From Litorimonas sp964565335 (GTDB taxonomy: Bacteria; Pseudomonadota; Alphaproteobacteria; Caulobacterales; Maricaulaceae), in contig CAZMEN010000005.1 of NCBI GenBank assembly GCA_964565335.1, forward strand, positions 21,448-85,447: DNA of 64,000 nt, given 5' to 3'. Position 1 is the first letter of the stretch, and every line of letters begins with the position of its first letter. Below, piece by piece: positions 1-8,941 of the stretch. The notes under the pieces were generated by a model. The model had not been told where the DNA came from and did no database searches. It was given only the letters and a program-made list of their open reading frames with translations. A program made the translations under genes and the position numbers.

Positions 1-209
1 GTAAAGCTACCGGGACCTGTACAGACACTAACGCGGGAAACATCGTCGACATTGCGTCCGGCATTATAAATCATTTGTTGAACCATGGGGGCTAGGTATT
101 CGGCATGGCCGCGCCCGATACTATCAGAGCGGTGGGCAATGATACGGCCTTCATCAACCAAAGCGGCGGAGCAGGCTTTCCCTGTTGTATCTAATCCCAA
201 GGTCAACAT
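1..209 (-). CDS. tsaB: TsaB, tRNA threonylcarbamoyladenosine synthesis protein (partial, C-terminus outside window)
   Basis: The first 69 residues are present and the gene runs off the left edge. The protein begins MLTLGLDTTGKACSAALVD, the start of the ASKHA-fold actin-like core, and the window ends in CTGPGSFT, the hallmark of TsaB/YeaZ. A GHAEYLAPM stretch lies between them. TsaB partners TsaD (and TsaE) in making the t6A37 modification of ANN-decoding tRNAs in the cytoplasm; it is not itself the catalytic subunit. It starts 12 bases after the nfuA stop, so the two are probably cotranscribed, an order common in alphaproteobacteria. The truncation is only the window edge. Confidence 0.93.
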   Translation of the reverse strand, partial: MLTLGLDTTGKACSAALVDEGRIIAHRSDSIGRGHAEYLAPMVQQMIYNAGRNVDDVSRVSVCTGPGSF

Positions 210-221
210 AGAGCTTTGGTA

Positions 222-797
222 TTAAAGCGCCGCTTCAACGCGGGTGACTTCGGGCACATAATGTTTGAGCAAGTTTTCAATGCCGCTTTTAAGGGTCATG
301 GTAGAGCTGGGGCAGCCCGCACAAGCCCCGCGCATTTCCAAATAAACGGAGCCGTCTTCTTCGTCGAAATGACGGAAAACAATATCGCCGCCGTCTTGGG
401 CGACGGCCGGGCGCACGCGCAATTCAATCAGCTCTTTGATCTGCTCGACGATTTCCAATGTCACGCCTTCATAAACATGCTCTTCAACATCGCCTTCTTG
501 CAATTGGTCCAGAAGCGGCGTCCCGCCCGCGACATAGAAATCCATAATCGCGCCTAAAACAGCTGGTTTCAGGTGTTTCCATTGCGCATCTTCATTTCGG
601 GAGACTGAAATATAATCCATGCCAAAGAAAACCCGCTCGACATCAGGTATCATAAACAGCATTTCAGCGAGCGGCGCGCGCGATACATCAGCGCCGCGAA
701 CGAATTCTAGAATACGCCCGCCTTCGCCGACGACATCGCGTCCGGGGAGGAATTTCAATGTTGCCGGATTCGGCGTTTCTTCGGTTTGTATGAACAT
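222..797 (-). CDS. nfuA: NfuA/NifU-type Fe-S cluster scaffold protein
   Basis: This 191-residue protein has two domains. An N-terminal Nfu_N domain starts MFIQTEETPNPATLKFLPG and covers about residues 1-88. A C-terminal NifU-like domain carries the cluster-binding CAGC motif in RGACAGCPSSTMTLK. It carries Fe-S clusters from the SUF machinery to apo-enzymes; the window itself holds a large client, aconitase. Length and architecture are normal for the alphaproteobacterial and mitochondrial Nfu1 type. tsaB follows after 12 bases. The upstream neighbour is the divergent metallopeptidase gene, with about 90-120 bases between that could hold both promoters. Confidence 0.95.
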   Translation of the reverse strand: MFIQTEETPNPATLKFLPGRDVVGEGGRILEFVRGADVSRAPLAEMLFMIPDVERVFFGMDYISVSRNEDAQWKHLKPAVLGAIMDFYVAGGTPLLDQLQEGDVEEHVYEGVTLEIVEQIKELIELRVRPAVAQDGGDIVFRHFDEEDGSVYLEMRGACAGCPSSTMTLKSGIENLLKHYVPEVTRVEAAL

Positions 798-918
798 GAC
801 CTCTAATTGGGTGTTCTCACGAGAATGTGCAAGACTGTATGTGAAGAAGAGAGATTGACGTGTGCTCTTCTAGTTTGCATGAAACCTTATGCGCTCCTTT
901 AGAGACAGAAACAAATAT

Positions 919-1926
919 ATGGCTTTGAAAAAGAGCTTTATGTTTTCGGTTGTATATATGGGCCTATCTGCTTGTGCGGGTCTGGATACACGGCTGCCGA
1001 CAATCGTGAGCACAGAACTTGCCGCAGAAAAGGCCGCTCAGGAAAAGATCGCACTGTCTGAGTGGGATTCAATGGCGGAACGCCTTTTACGCATAGGCCG
1101 TCCGATTTTATTGGCGAATGAAGTGTTGTGTCCGAAATCAGGGCCGGATATCGGCCTTTTGACCCATTCGCAGAAAACCTACTCAAAACGCATAAGAGAA
1201 GCCAGCCAACGGGAACTTAATGTAGGTTTAGAGGCGGAAGTTTTCCATATTGCGATTAATGGCCCTGCCCATGATGCGGGATTAAGGCGGGGTGATATTA
1301 TCCGCGATGATAAAGGCGCTGCCTTGACTATGGGGGCCATTTATAAAGCGCTGGCCAAAGAGGACATTTTAAAGATTGACCGCCAAGGCAAACTCCTCCC
1401 GCTAACCGTAGAACCTGATACGGCCTGCGCCTATCGATTGAGATTGTCCCAAAGCGGGGCGATTAATGCTTATGCTGATGGGCGTAATATCATCATCACA
1501 ACAGGGATGATGAACTTCGTTGAAAGCGATGCGGAACTTGCGCTGATTATCGGGCATGAATTAGCCCATAATACGATGGGTCATATCCGTAAAATTGTGA
1601 GTAATCGTATCTTATCAGGCCTTGCAACGCGCTACACGCGTCCGTTCGAATCAGAGGCCGATTATGTCGGGCTCTATTATGCGAAGCGGGCGGGATATGA
1701 TATTGACGCCGTCGAGGAATTTTGGCGGCGTTTGGCAAAAGTGAATCCCAAAGGGGTCGGTCGAGCAAAAAGTCATCCAACATTTCCGGATCGCTATCTG
1801 CGATTGGCGGCCGCCAGAGAAGAGATAAACGCGAAATTGGCGCGCGGCGAATCTCTCTATCCGAACTTCCTGACCGAAATGGATAAACGTAAGACTAAGA
1901 CCCGCGACAGGAAAGAGGCCTCATAA
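919..1926 (+). CDS. PDZ-M48 family metallopeptidase, probable lipoprotein (copy 1)
   Basis: From the ATG at 919 the protein opens with MALKKSFMFSVVYMGLSAC, a short type II signal peptide with a lipobox-like LSAC, so a lipid-anchored periplasmic enzyme is likely. An upstream in-frame ATG at 889 is possible, but neither start has a good ribosome site. A PDZ-like segment (VFHIAINGPAHDAGLRRGDII) precedes an M48 domain with zinc motif HELAH (codons near 1555) and the third ligand in FESEAD (near 1648). Two cysteines, in VLCPKSG and DTACAY, recur in copy 2 and may form a disulfide. M48 enzymes of this type (LoiP, BepA, YcaL) act in outer-membrane protein quality control. The PDZ-before-M48 order is unlike those. 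The next gene starts 1 base after the stop. Confidence 0.85.
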   Translation: MALKKSFMFSVVYMGLSACAGLDTRLPTIVSTELAAEKAAQEKIALSEWDSMAERLLRIGRPILLANEVLCPKSGPDIGLLTHSQKTYSKRIREASQRELNVGLEAEVFHIAINGPAHDAGLRRGDIIRDDKGAALTMGAIYKALAKEDILKIDRQGKLLPLTVEPDTACAYRLRLSQSGAINAYADGRNIIITTGMMNFVESDAELALIIGHELAHNTMGHIRKIVSNRILSGLATRYTRPFESEADYVGLYYAKRAGYDIDAVEEFWRRLAKVNPKGVGRAKSHPTFPDRYLRLAAAREEINAKLARGESLYPNFLTEMDKRKTKTRDRKEAS

Positions 1927-1927
1927 A

Positions 1928-2953
1928 GTGTTGCGGTGTTTTCCCTTATCAAAAATGCCGCGTTTGTATATGGAGGCCTTCAGCGTTGTTTTTGTAAGTT
2001 TTTCAGCCTGTTCGGCGAATACTCAAGAGCCAGATCTGCAAAGCCCATTAGAGGCTGAAGCTGAAACCGAAGTCCCTTCTCTTATTCCGCCTCTACCGAC
2101 AGAGCGGCCAAGTACGGCGCAATTCTCTGATGTTTTGTCTGAGTATCAACTCATGAATGACCGTTTGGAACGCGTCAGTGCGCCACTCAGATTGGCAAAC
2201 GCAACGCTCTGTAAAAAAACCTTTCGGGATCCCGGTTTCAGTACGCATGTTTTGGAGGATTATCCGGAAACGCTCCGCGACGTAGCAAAAGAAGCTTTAG
2301 GTTTGGATGAAGGCGGAATTTATGTGCGCCGCGTTCGGCCAGGTTCGCCCGCGGCCAGTGCTGATATTGAGGCCGGAGACCGTATCCTTAGCCTTAACGG
2401 GCAGTTCGTTCCGGGCGGGACGACAATGAAACGTTTCTATTCGGCCTTGTCGCGCGGCGCCTTTGGCGGCGTAAAAACGCGCCTGAAACTCCTTACGCCG
2501 TCTGGGTCTGAATATGAAACCACTCTTCGCTCGGAAACAGCTTGCGATTTTGAAACGCATGTTTTCTACTCACGCGATATTAATGGCCATACTGACGGCC
2601 AAGATGTCTTTATCACCTCAGAGCTGATGCGCTTTGTCGGCGATGATAATAACCTCGCCCTCATCGTCGCGCATGAAATGGCGCATGCGATTGCAGGCCA
2701 TATTGATGAGATTTCATCCGCTGAGTTGGAACTAGATGCGGACCGTATGGCGCTCGTTATGATGGAAAACGCCGGGTATGATATTCAATCTGCTATTGAC
2801 TACTGGACGGACGCTTCGCACCCGCATCGAGACTTACAAGACAATTCAGACAGCCATCCGTCCATTACGGCGCGGTTTGAGAATTTCAAAAAAGAACTGG
2901 CCCGCATCGAAAAAATGCGCGCCCGTTACTCTGTCATTCCGTTTGGCGAATAA
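1928..2953 (+). CDS. PDZ-M48 family metallopeptidase, probable lipoprotein (copy 2)
   Basis: This 341-residue paralogue of the preceding gene uses a GTG start at 1928, supported by an AAGAGG ribosome site 9 bases upstream and by near-contact with the previous stop; ATG 1955 has no such site. The N-terminus is hydrophobic and ends in FSAC, a lipobox. An acidic low-complexity stretch follows. A clear PDZ segment comes next (VRRVRPGSPAASADIEAGDRIL, from about residue 138), then the M48 zinc site HEMAH at 249-253 and the Glu ligand in ELDAD at about 268. The two cysteines of copy 1 are kept (ATLCKK, ETACDF). It converges on the PCu(A)C gene with 9 bases between stops. The substrate is unknown. 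Confidence 0.85.
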   Translation: MLRCFPLSKMPRLYMEAFSVVFVSFSACSANTQEPDLQSPLEAEAETEVPSLIPPLPTERPSTAQFSDVLSEYQLMNDRLERVSAPLRLANATLCKKTFRDPGFSTHVLEDYPETLRDVAKEALGLDEGGIYVRRVRPGSPAASADIEAGDRILSLNGQFVPGGTTMKRFYSALSRGAFGGVKTRLKLLTPSGSEYETTLRSETACDFETHVFYSRDINGHTDGQDVFITSELMRFVGDDNNLALIVAHEMAHAIAGHIDEISSAELELDADRMALVMMENAGYDIQSAIDYWTDASHPHRDLQDNSDSHPSITARFENFKKELARIEKMRARYSVIPFGE

Positions 2954-2962
2954 ATACGGCTG

Positions 2963-3466
2963 TTAATGACCGCTATGACCGCCCATGTTTGGTTCACCGA
3001 GCGGTAAAATTAATGTCACCGAGTCAGCTTTTTCATAATTCAATGTGACCGCTACATCTTCTGTGTTTTCGTTAATATCGGCCGCATACATCATGAGGTG
3101 AAAGCTACCGGGTTTAAACTCCACAGTCTCGCCGGCTAACAAATCAACGCCGCTTACTTGGCGCATTTTCATTACGCCATTATCGTTTGTGTGCGTATGA
3201 ATTTCGACATTTTCACTGATAGGGCTTGTGGCCGAGATGAGACGGTCATCAGCGCCATGATTGGTGACAGAAAAGAATCCGGCGGCGATATCTCGCCCAG
3301 GAAGCGGAGGACGAACAAAGCCATTGGAAATTTCAATGCCTTGTGCTTTGGCATGATCCATATCATGGGCCATGCCTGTCGCGGGCTTTTCAGAATGCGA
3401 CATCTCTGAGTGATTGCCGCAAGCGGTCAATATGAGAGCCGCGCCAATCCAATAGAATTGTTTCAT
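2963..3466 (-). CDS. PCu(A)C-family periplasmic copper chaperone, lipoprotein
   Basis: The 167-residue product starts MKQFYWIGAALILTACGN, a lipoprotein signal with lipobox LTAC. A His/Met-rich linker (HSEMSHSEK, GMAHDMDH) precedes a DUF461/PCu(A)C cupredoxin-like domain. The expected Cu(I) ligands are visible: His and Met in EIHTHTNDNGVMKM, then HLMMY about 20 residues later. The C-terminus is again His-rich (GGHSGH). Family members hand Cu(I) to the CuA or CuB centre of cytochrome oxidase, usually with Sco1; no oxidase or sco gene is visible here. It starts only 3 bases after trpS, so it is probably read from the mutS-glnD-murJ-trpS transcript, an unusual place for a copper gene. Confidence 0.9.
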   Translation of the reverse strand: MKQFYWIGAALILTACGNHSEMSHSEKPATGMAHDMDHAKAQGIEISNGFVRPPLPGRDIAAGFFSVTNHGADDRLISATSPISENVEIHTHTNDNGVMKMRQVSGVDLLAGETVEFKPGSFHLMMYAADINENTEDVAVTLNYEKADSVTLILPLGEPNMGGHSGH

Positions 3467-3469
3467 GTT

Positions 3470-4504
3470 TTAAGCTCCTGTAAAACCGATGACACGGCGA
3501 ACATCCGCGACAATCGGGTCGGCAATCTCCGCCGCTTTATCGGCTGCTTTCGCCAGAATACGATCTAACTCTTCTGGATCGGACAAATAGCGATTCATCA
3601 AATCCGTGATGGGGGCGAGGCGTTCAACGGCTAAATCCGCTAAAGCAGGTTTGAACACGCCAAAGCCTTGCCCTGAATATTCCGACACAATCTCAGCATC
3701 CGTACGCCCAGACAATGCGGCATAAATGCCGACGAGGTTTTTCACCTCAGGACGGTTTTCCATTTCTTCCAGGCTTTCAGGCATCATGCCGCCATCAGTT
3801 TTGGCCTTTTTGATTTTCTTTGCAATTTTCTCAGCCGTGTCAGTTAAATTGATGCGGGAATTGTCTGAAGGGTCAGATTTAGACATTTTGGATGTACCGT
3901 CTCGCAGGCTCATAACACGGGCGCCAGGGCCTTTAATAAGGGGTTCAGGTTCAGGGAAGAAATTCGGGACGTTAAAGTCGTGATTGAATTTGGCGGCAAT
4001 TTGCTGCGAGAGTTCCAAGTGCTGTTTCTGGTCTTCGCCGACGGGCACATGCGTTGCTTTGAACGCCAGAATATCAGCCGCTTGAAGTACAGGATAGTCA
4101 AACAGGCCGACACTCATGCGTTCAGAGTTCTTGCCAGCTTTGTCTTTGAATTGAGTCATGCGCTGCAACCACCCCATACGGGCAACACAGTTAAAATACC
4201 AAGCGAGTTCTGTATGGGCGCGCACAGCCGATTGATTATAGACAATTGCTTTTTCCGGATCGACGCCTGAGGCGAAAAAGGCGGCCGCAATTTCACGTGT
4301 TTGAGACGCGAGCTGTTTGGGGTCCTGCCAGACCGTAATGGCGTGTAGATCAACAATACAATAAATTGACTCCATATCGTTTTGTAGATCGGCAAATTTC
4401 TTAAGCGCTCCCAGGTAATTCCCTAAGTGCAAAGCCCCGGAAGGCTGCACGCCGGAAAAGGCCCGGCTTGCGCCTTGGTAATTATCATTTCTATTGTCTG
4501 TCAC
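3470..4504 (-). CDS. trpS: Tryptophanyl-tRNA synthetase
   Basis: The class Ic synthetase charges tRNA-Trp with tryptophan in the cytoplasm. At 344 residues it has the family's usual length. The HIGH-like signature is HLGN at residues 26-29 in SGVQPSGALHLGNYLGAL, and KMSKS lies near residues 204-208 (GTSKMSKSDPSDNSRI). The start is GTG, with an AAGGGA ribosome site 4 bases upstream. It lies 23 bases after murJ on the same strand. The murJ-trpS linkage is common in Caulobacterales-like alphaproteobacteria. Confidence 0.98.
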   Translation of the reverse strand: MTDNRNDNYQGASRAFSGVQPSGALHLGNYLGALKKFADLQNDMESIYCIVDLHAITVWQDPKQLASQTREIAAAFFASGVDPEKAIVYNQSAVRAHTELAWYFNCVARMGWLQRMTQFKDKAGKNSERMSVGLFDYPVLQAADILAFKATHVPVGEDQKQHLELSQQIAAKFNHDFNVPNFFPEPEPLIKGPGARVMSLRDGTSKMSKSDPSDNSRINLTDTAEKIAKKIKKAKTDGGMMPESLEEMENRPEVKNLVGIYAALSGRTDAEIVSEYSGQGFGVFKPALADLAVERLAPITDLMNRYLSDPEELDRILAKAADKAAEIADPIVADVRRVIGFTGA

Positions 4505-4527
4505 AGCATCCCTTTTGGCCCAAAGTC

Positions 4528-6108
4528 CTAAGCCTTCTTACGCGAAAACGCCTCGCGAATATCACTGACATGGAAGGCCCGCAAGACCATAGCCGCAAGG
4601 ATATAGACTAAACCGCCAAGGGCGCAGAAGCCGATAATCGTCAATAGACCCATGAAAAAGCCAAGGCTTGAAATCTCGGGCACATAAGCCTGCCCATACC
4701 AGAGCGCGGCCCCCATGGCGATACTGGCGAGGGCAATGCGGGGCAGGCGAGTGAGTAAACGTAAGTCAGGTTCCATGTTTTTATTCCGAGCGAGGTGAAC
4801 ACTCAGGCACGCAACATTGCCCCAGGCCGCAATCGTTGTGGCCAAGGCTAAGCCTGCAAACCCAATTTGCCAAAACAGTAGCAAACCAAGCGCGATGTTC
4901 ACAAAGGCCGAAATAGCGGCGTAGATCATTGGAGACCGCGTATCTTCTCGCGCAAAAAAGGCAGGGGTTAGCACTTTGATCAGAACGAAAGCCGGGAGGC
5001 CAAGCGCAAAGTAACGCAAAGCTTTCGCCACTTGTATCGATGTGTCAGCCGTGAATGCGCCGCGTTGGTAGATGGCCGTAATTAAAATCTCAGGGATAAG
5101 AAAGAGTGCCACTGCGGCTGGAAGCGTTAAAAAGGTCGAAATTTCCATACCGCGATTCAGCAACGTTTTAGTTTCGCCTTCGTTTCCGGCCCGAATGGAG
5201 CGCGTGAGGCTGGGTAAAAGCGCCACGCCCATGGCAATGCCGATCATGCCTAAAGGCAGTTGATAAAGACGGTCTGCATAGGTGAGCCAACTAGCGGCGC
5301 TGTCTTGCGAGGTCGCGATACGATGGGAGACAAGCAGATTGATTTGCGTAATGCCGGCTGAAAACAATCCAGGGACGCCCAAAATAAATAGGCGCCGAAC
5401 CCGCGGCGTAATGCGGGGGCGTTTAAACCCAATTTTGACGCCTACCCGACGGCAGGCCCAGACCACAAAACTCATCTGCACAATGCCCGAAAGGGTAATG
5501 GCTAATGACAAACCCCACGCCAAACCCGCTGGACCAAAACCCATTTGCGGCAAAAACGCCAAAGCGCTGATAAGAAATACATTCAAGGTAATAGGCACGG
5601 CTGCGGCTACAGCAAAATAGCCGCGCGTGTTCAGAATGCCGGAAAATAAAGCCGTCATCGACATAAATAAAATATAAGGCATGGTGATGCAGGAGTAGGT
5701 GACGGCGAGCGCGTATGGCGCGATACCGTTTTCATTGACGGTTTTGTCCAAACCGCCCGCAATTAGATTAAGCGTCCACGGCATGGTCAGTTCAAACAAA
5801 ATAACGAGTGTCGCTACAGTGACAAACAAAGCGGCCATAGCTTCAGAGGCAAATTCGTCAGCCGCTTCCGGGTTTTTTTGTTCAATCTCTTTGGCGTAGA
5901 GCGGGACAAAAGCGGCATTAAACGCGCCTTCTGCAAACATACGGCGAAACACATTGGGTAATTTAAAGGCGGTGAAAAAAGCATCACTGACAGCGCCCGC
6001 CCCCAAATAACGCGCGATTAGAATATCACGCGCCAAGCCCATAATGCGGCTGGCAAAAGTGAGAGCTGCAATAATCGCCGTCGATTTTAACAGAGGGGGT
6101 GATTTCAT
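4528..6108 (-). CDS. murJ: MurJ lipid II flippase (MviN)
   Basis: This 526-residue polytopic membrane protein of the MOP superfamily flips lipid II across the inner membrane for peptidoglycan synthesis. Its N-terminus (ASRIMGLARDILIARYLGAG, then SDAFFTAFKLPNVFRRMFAEG) is diagnostic, and the length fits a 14-helix protein. A short basic C-terminal tail (REAFSRKKA) ends it. It sits 17 bases after glnD and 23 before trpS, inside one apparent operon. No truncation or missing segment is seen. Confidence 0.97.
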   Translation of the reverse strand: MKSPPLLKSTAIIAALTFASRIMGLARDILIARYLGAGAVSDAFFTAFKLPNVFRRMFAEGAFNAAFVPLYAKEIEQKNPEAADEFASEAMAALFVTVATLVILFELTMPWTLNLIAGGLDKTVNENGIAPYALAVTYSCITMPYILFMSMTALFSGILNTRGYFAVAAAVPITLNVFLISALAFLPQMGFGPAGLAWGLSLAITLSGIVQMSFVVWACRRVGVKIGFKRPRITPRVRRLFILGVPGLFSAGITQINLLVSHRIATSQDSAASWLTYADRLYQLPLGMIGIAMGVALLPSLTRSIRAGNEGETKTLLNRGMEISTFLTLPAAVALFLIPEILITAIYQRGAFTADTSIQVAKALRYFALGLPAFVLIKVLTPAFFAREDTRSPMIYAAISAFVNIALGLLLFWQIGFAGLALATTIAAWGNVACLSVHLARNKNMEPDLRLLTRLPRIALASIAMGAALWYGQAYVPEISSLGFFMGLLTIIGFCALGGLVYILAAMVLRAFHVSDIREAFSRKKA

Positions 6109-6125
6109 GGCGGCTTATTGGCCTC

Positions 6126-8939
6126 TTAGGCGGCTTTGCTATCTGCGGGCGTTAACAGCTCTGACAAACGTTGTCTTATGCTTTTTTTCATGGAGTCAGA
6201 TAGAGCATATCCGTCTTCCTCAGGAGAGACCCCGGGACAACAGAGATAAAAACTGTCAATGGCGGAGGTTCCGACAACTTCAATATGGGCAGAGAGAACT
6301 TCCACGTTAAAATCGCGCAGGACAAAGGCAATATCATGTAAGAGCCCCGGACGATCGCGCCCCTCAATTTCCAAAATTGTCGGCCCATGGGTTTTGTTTT
6401 GTAAAAACCGAATACGGGAATTGACCGGAATGGCCCCTGCGCGGCGCGACTTAATCGGGGCCGGAATAGTCATCTCAGTTCTTTGGCCTTCGGCCGCGGC
6501 TTGGGCGCGCTTTCGCAGAACTTCCAAAGCATGATTGCTTTGCCGGCCAAAGGCTAAACCTTCCGCATTCTGTAAAAAGAATACATCCATAACGCGCCCT
6601 GTATCAGAGGTGTGGAGTTTCGCGCCGGTGATGCTGGCACCTGTACTGGATATGGCTTTGGTCAAGTCCGCGAAAAGGCCTTGCCGGTCTCGCGTTAAAA
6701 TCCACAACTCAGTAATATCTCGATTACGGGTGAGGCGTGTTTGTACAGCTGTATCGACTCCATCTTGCACGACCTGATCGAAGAAACGTGCGTGGCGCAA
6801 CATATCTGTCATGTCAAAGTGCAACCAGTAATTCTGACTCATTTCTTTCAACATGGAATCAATACGAGCGGCCATATCTCCGGGTAGTTTTTCCCGTAAT
6901 TGCTCCTGACTTGCGGCCGCCTTTGCGGCAGGGGCCAGATCATCTTTTCCGTCCAGATAGTCTGCTGTGGATTTATAGACGTTTCGCAGTAAAACGCCTT
7001 TCCAATCATTCCATATTCCTGGTCCAACACTCCTGATGTCAACAACCGTCAAAGCAAACAACAAATTTAATTGCTCGATAGAGCCAACCAGTTGGCCAAA
7101 TTCCGCAATCGTGTCAGGATCCGAAATATCGCGTCTTTGCGCAGTCTCGCTCATATCCAAATGCCTGCGGATCAACCAAGCAACGGTGTCCGTCACGGTT
7201 TTGGAAACGCCCAATCGGCGACAGGCGCGGCGCCCTAATTGTGCGCCTTCAATACATTGATCACCGTGCCCCTTACCCGTATCGTGCAACAAGCAAGTGA
7301 GATATATTATCAACCTTTGTTCTTGGGTAAAGTTTTTGACGATTTCCGAAATTATCGGATTTTCGTCATCCAGCCTTCCGTTTTCCAAGTCATTAAAATT
7401 GGCTACCAATCGCAAAGTGTGCTCATCAACCGTATAGGCATGATGCATATTAAATTGCGTCCGGGCTACGATGCCGCCAAACTCCAAAAGATAACGCCCC
7501 AAAACACCAGATTCATTCATAGCTTTCAATGTCGCCGAGGGCGCTTTTGACCCTAATAGGATTTTTTGAAATAAGGCTGAGTTCTCAGGATTTCGGCGGA
7601 AATCATTATCAATAATGTTTCGGCGGAAATTTATGGCTGAAAAGGCATCCGGATGAATATCGACATTGCGTCGCCCCGCCGTTTCGAAAAGCTGCAAAAT
7701 TATCGAAGGATCATGACGAATTTGCATAGGGTCAGCAAAATTTAAGCGGCCATATTCCATCTTTAACGCTTTGTTTTTAAGATTTCGGCGGGAGCCGGGC
7801 ATGAGCGCTTCGAGGCCCGCAGGCAAGCGAAGAGCTTTTTGAGCTTCAAGTTTAGCGCAGGCGATACGTGTTAGTGCGCCAACCTCTCTGGCGTTGGTAA
7901 AATATTCCCGCATGAATTTTTCAACGACGATCTCAACGGGGCCAGTTGCATACCCCATTTTTCGCGCAAGAACGGTTTGGTGGTCAAAGCTAAGCGTTTC
8001 CGTTGGACGCCCAGCCGTGAGGTGCAGCCAGATGCGGGCGCGCCATAAAAAGTCTGCGGCATGTTTAAACCGCGTGGCGGCGGTTTCATCAAATAAATCC
8101 ATCTCAACATAACGGTCCGTCAAATGCGGATCGGTAATTTTATTTTCACTGTCTAAAAACCGGGCGATCCAATAAAGAACGTGTAGGTCGCGGAGCCCGC
8201 CTTTACCTTCTTTTATATTGGGCTCGATAACATAGCGCGAATTACCTTCGCGCGCATGCCGAATATCGCGCTCTTCGAGCTTCATCGCGATATATTTACG
8301 GCCTTTGCCTTTAGTCACATCCTTACGGAATTGGGAATAAAGCGTATCCGCTAGGAGCCTATCACCGCGCAGGAATCTAAGATCCAGTAAGGCGGTTAAA
8401 ATCGTTTGATCTTCTTTGGCCAGCGTTATGCATTGGTCAATCGTGCGTGTGGCATGACCAACTTTCAAACCGAGATCCCACAGCATATAGAGCATAAACT
8501 CCGTGACTTTCTCGGTATAGTCAGAGCCCTTTTTATCCGCGATGAGGAAAAGCAAATCAACATCACTTTGAGGCGCCATTTCGGCGCGGCCATAACCGCC
8601 GACGCCGCACAGCGAGAAGCGTTGAGGGTCAGTCGGGTTGGACACTTGTATTTCATAAGTGGTTGTATAATCGAAAAGCGTCGTAATTATGACGTCGTGA
8701 ACCGCGGCAATTCTGGCGGCTGTTTCCAACCCGCCCAAGCGGCCCTTTGAAAACAATTCTTCTGATTGCTTCATCCCCACGGATAAGGTTTGGCGCAGCG
8801 CCTCTAACACGCGTGTGCGCTGCTGCGTTCCACCTTCATGGGCAATGTCAGATAAATGTTGGCGCAAAGCGGTTTCGTCGACATCAGTTTGCACAGATAA
8901 ATGACGTTCTGGCATTTCCAATTTTGGCTTTTTGGCCAT
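6126..8939 (-). CDS. glnD: [Protein-PII] uridylyltransferase/uridylyl-removing enzyme GlnD
   Basis: The nitrogen sensor adds UMP to PII proteins when glutamine is low and removes it when glutamine is high. All domains are present in 937 residues. The nucleotidyltransferase signature is GGYGRAEMAPQSDVDLLFL near 112-131. A GlnD linker region follows. The HD phosphohydrolase site is LLHDTGKGHGDQ near 548-560. Two ACT domains that bind glutamine fill the last 200 residues (WILTRDRQGLFADLTKAI; IEGRDRPGLLHDIAFVL). It starts 2 bases after the mutS stop. No glnB or glnA is in the window. Confidence 0.98.
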   Translation of the reverse strand: MAKKPKLEMPERHLSVQTDVDETALRQHLSDIAHEGGTQQRTRVLEALRQTLSVGMKQSEELFSKGRLGGLETAARIAAVHDVIITTLFDYTTTYEIQVSNPTDPQRFSLCGVGGYGRAEMAPQSDVDLLFLIADKKGSDYTEKVTEFMLYMLWDLGLKVGHATRTIDQCITLAKEDQTILTALLDLRFLRGDRLLADTLYSQFRKDVTKGKGRKYIAMKLEERDIRHAREGNSRYVIEPNIKEGKGGLRDLHVLYWIARFLDSENKITDPHLTDRYVEMDLFDETAATRFKHAADFLWRARIWLHLTAGRPTETLSFDHQTVLARKMGYATGPVEIVVEKFMREYFTNAREVGALTRIACAKLEAQKALRLPAGLEALMPGSRRNLKNKALKMEYGRLNFADPMQIRHDPSIILQLFETAGRRNVDIHPDAFSAINFRRNIIDNDFRRNPENSALFQKILLGSKAPSATLKAMNESGVLGRYLLEFGGIVARTQFNMHHAYTVDEHTLRLVANFNDLENGRLDDENPIISEIVKNFTQEQRLIIYLTCLLHDTGKGHGDQCIEGAQLGRRACRRLGVSKTVTDTVAWLIRRHLDMSETAQRRDISDPDTIAEFGQLVGSIEQLNLLFALTVVDIRSVGPGIWNDWKGVLLRNVYKSTADYLDGKDDLAPAAKAAASQEQLREKLPGDMAARIDSMLKEMSQNYWLHFDMTDMLRHARFFDQVVQDGVDTAVQTRLTRNRDITELWILTRDRQGLFADLTKAISSTGASITGAKLHTSDTGRVMDVFFLQNAEGLAFGRQSNHALEVLRKRAQAAAEGQRTEMTIPAPIKSRRAGAIPVNSRIRFLQNKTHGPTILEIEGRDRPGLLHDIAFVLRDFNVEVLSAHIEVVGTSAIDSFYLCCPGVSPEEDGYALSDSMKKSIRQRLSELLTPADSKAA

Positions 8940-8941
8940 GA

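Noticed and set aside
1..209. tsaB as a broken gene
   Set aside because: The frame is intact up to the left edge and ends there only because of the window.
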